Source of the DNA: an uncultured Clostridia bacterium
Lineage (GTDB): Bacteria; Bacillota; Clostridia; Oscillospirales; Acutalibacteraceae
Direction of reading: 5' to 3'
Length of the DNA stretch: 5,966 nt
NCBI GenBank assembly: GCA_937884625.1
Contig: CALGCE010000161.1
Coordinates: 1-5,966 of the forward strand
Part shown: positions 5,148 to 5,966 of the stretch, piece after piece
Numbering within the stretch: position 1 is the stretch's first letter
How the letters are laid out: every line of letters begins with the position of its first letter
Translations under genes and position numbers: made by a program
The notes under the pieces: model-generated
Database searches by the model: none
Told to the model about the DNA's origin: nothing
The model's input: only the letters and a program-made list of their open reading frames with translations

Positions 5148-5966
5148 ATGGATAAGAACAAACACATGGATATCTATGCCAGACTGACGATCCAGGGATG
5201 CCTGGACAACGGGAAGAGTTTCAAAGCTATCGGCAAAGAAACAGGCAAGGATTGTACCACCATAGCAAAGGAAGTCAAAAACCACTTTGTCTGTGAACGG
5301 AAAGGTGCCATCTGGAAGTCCTTCTGCGACTGTGTCCACCGCCTGGAGAGCTGTCGAAAACCGGACTGCCAGAAAAGATGTCCCAACTATCAGAAGTACG
5401 ATTGCCCGCTACTTTCAAAGCCACCCTACGTCTGCAACGGCTGCAAAAGCAAGAGCAAATGTACTCTGGAAAAGCATATCTATGACGCTGTGGCCGCTCA
5501 GAAGGAATACACGGCGGTAAAGTCCGAGTGCCGTGAAGGGTTCAACCTGACGGAAGGCGAGATCTCTGCTCTGGATGACATCATCAGCCCGCTGATCTTA
5601 AAGGGGCAGTCGATCCACCACATCTGCGTGACGCATGCCGACAGCATTCCCTGCTGTGAAAAGAGCATTTACGCCTACACAAACAGCGGCGTATTCAGGG
5701 CAAGGAACATTGACCTGCCCAGGAAAGTATCCTTCAGGCCCAGAAAGAAGAAATCCGTGGAGCCGAAAGTAGACAAGACATGCCGCATAGGCAGGACCTA
5801 CAGAGATTTCGGCGAATTCATGAAGGAGAACCCTGCCCTTCCTGTCGTGGAGCTTGATTCCGTGGAAGGGGTCAAAGGAGGTGCCGTTCTTCTTACCGTA
5901 CACTTTGTACTTCAGAAGTTCCAGCTGGCTTTCCGGCGGGACCACAATGATTCACAGTCAGTCATT
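5148..5966 (+). CDS. IS30-family transposase, N-terminal 273 residues (open at right edge)
   Basis: This frame has no stop before the edge. It would encode a DDE transposase that excises and inserts its own IS. An N-terminal helix-turn-helix (about 7-46, RLTIQGCLDNGKSFKAIG then TTIAKEV) should bind the terminal repeats. A Cys-rich segment follows (C60, C62, C69, C74, C78, C86, C96, C99, C105), suggesting metal-binding knuckles as in clostridial IS30 transposases. A second DNA-binding helical region with KSIYAYTNSGVF (172-183) comes next, then a basic stretch RPRKKK (197-202) and the start of the catalytic core. The motif VVELDSVEG places the first catalytic Asp at residue 237; the second Asp and the Glu lie beyond the window. 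The ATG is chosen because AGGAG (5137-5141) sits six bases upstream. No internal stop or frameshift is seen. Complete relatives run to roughly 400 residues. Confidence 0.92.
   Translation, partial: MDKNKHMDIYARLTIQGCLDNGKSFKAIGKETGKDCTTIAKEVKNHFVCERKGAIWKSFCDCVHRLESCRKPDCQKRCPNYQKYDCPLLSKPPYVCNGCKSKSKCTLEKHIYDAVAAQKEYTAVKSECREGFNLTEGEISALDDIISPLILKGQSIHHICVTHADSIPCCEKSIYAYTNSGVFRARNIDLPRKVSFRPRKKKSVEPKVDKTCRIGRTYRDFGEFMKENPALPVVELDSVEGVKGGAVLLTVHFVLQKFQLAFRRDHNDSQSVI

Larger units (their letters stand above)
5010..5966 (+). mobile_element. IS30-family insertion sequence, left part (runs off the window)
   Basis: The stretch carries an IS30-type transposase gene and is clearly richer in GC than the chromosomal genes to its left, with many CTG, AAG, GAC and CCC codons. 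The exact left end is not proven. The best candidate terminal repeat is TTGCAAAACTAAATTCCACC starting near 5010, because an imperfect complement recurs at 5045-5059 and the sequence changes character here. The right end, and thus the partner repeat and target duplication, lies beyond 5966. The element stands about 95 bases upstream of the tRNA-Ala 5' end. Confidence 0.75.

Noticed and set aside
4589..5187. Plus-strand frames of 158 and 92 codons between the operon and the transposase gene
   Set aside because: The longer one reads through the repeat element, terminator hairpin and tRNA; the shorter overlaps the tRNA promoter region and IS end. Neither has a plausible ribosome site or protein-like composition.
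5052..5945. Minus-strand open frames of 70-115 codons in the IS
   Set aside because: The plus strand carries the IS30 transposase with helix-turn-helix and first catalytic Asp motif, so these are its shadows.

Overview
The window looks like part of a low-GC Gram-positive chromosome, most likely a gut-type Clostridia (Oscillospiraceae/Ruminococcaceae-like). This is inferred from gene content (short-form CstA, a class I fumarase beta subunit encoded as a separate gene, a DivIVA-type coiled-coil protein), AT-rich intergenic DNA, AAGGAA-type ribosome binding sites and near-consensus sigma-A promoters. No ribosomal RNA or other species marker is present, so placement below class is a guess.

Layout, left to right. 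Positions 3-122 hold the last codons of a plus-strand gene ending in a hydrophobic helix, converging on a strong bidirectional terminator (84-119). Everything from 123 to 4616 is read on the minus strand. In transcription order: a promoter (4588-4616); a DivIVA-domain coiled-coil protein (4005-4553); a fumarase/tartrate-dehydratase beta subunit overlapping it by ATGA (3478-4008); a CstA-family transporter 24 bases later (2023-3453); then a second promoter (1986-2014) inside the short gap, driving typA/bipA (123-1952), the ribosome-associated GTPase. The first three genes form a tight operon. typA can be transcribed alone or by readthrough, since no terminator separates it from cstA.

Positions 4637-4795 hold a 159-bp non-coding inverted-repeat element built from eight copies of an AATGAAG/CTTCATT word. 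Next come a terminator (4797-4837) and a minus-strand tRNA-Ala(GGC) gene (4840-4915) whose acceptor stem is broken over four adjacent positions. From about 5010 to the right edge the DNA changes to a higher-GC IS30-family insertion sequence with an open-ended plus-strand transposase (5148-5966, 273 codons). The IS lies about 95 bases behind the tRNA 5' end, just upstream of the likely tRNA promoter.

Functionally the operon joins central carbon metabolism (fumarate/malate interconversion, pyruvate or peptide uptake) with a putative cell-envelope scaffold. The fumarase alpha subunit expected next to the beta subunit is absent. The points most worth a second look are the mispaired tRNA, the modular palindromic element beside it, an abrupt codon-usage switch inside typA near position 684, and the orphan fumarase beta subunit.
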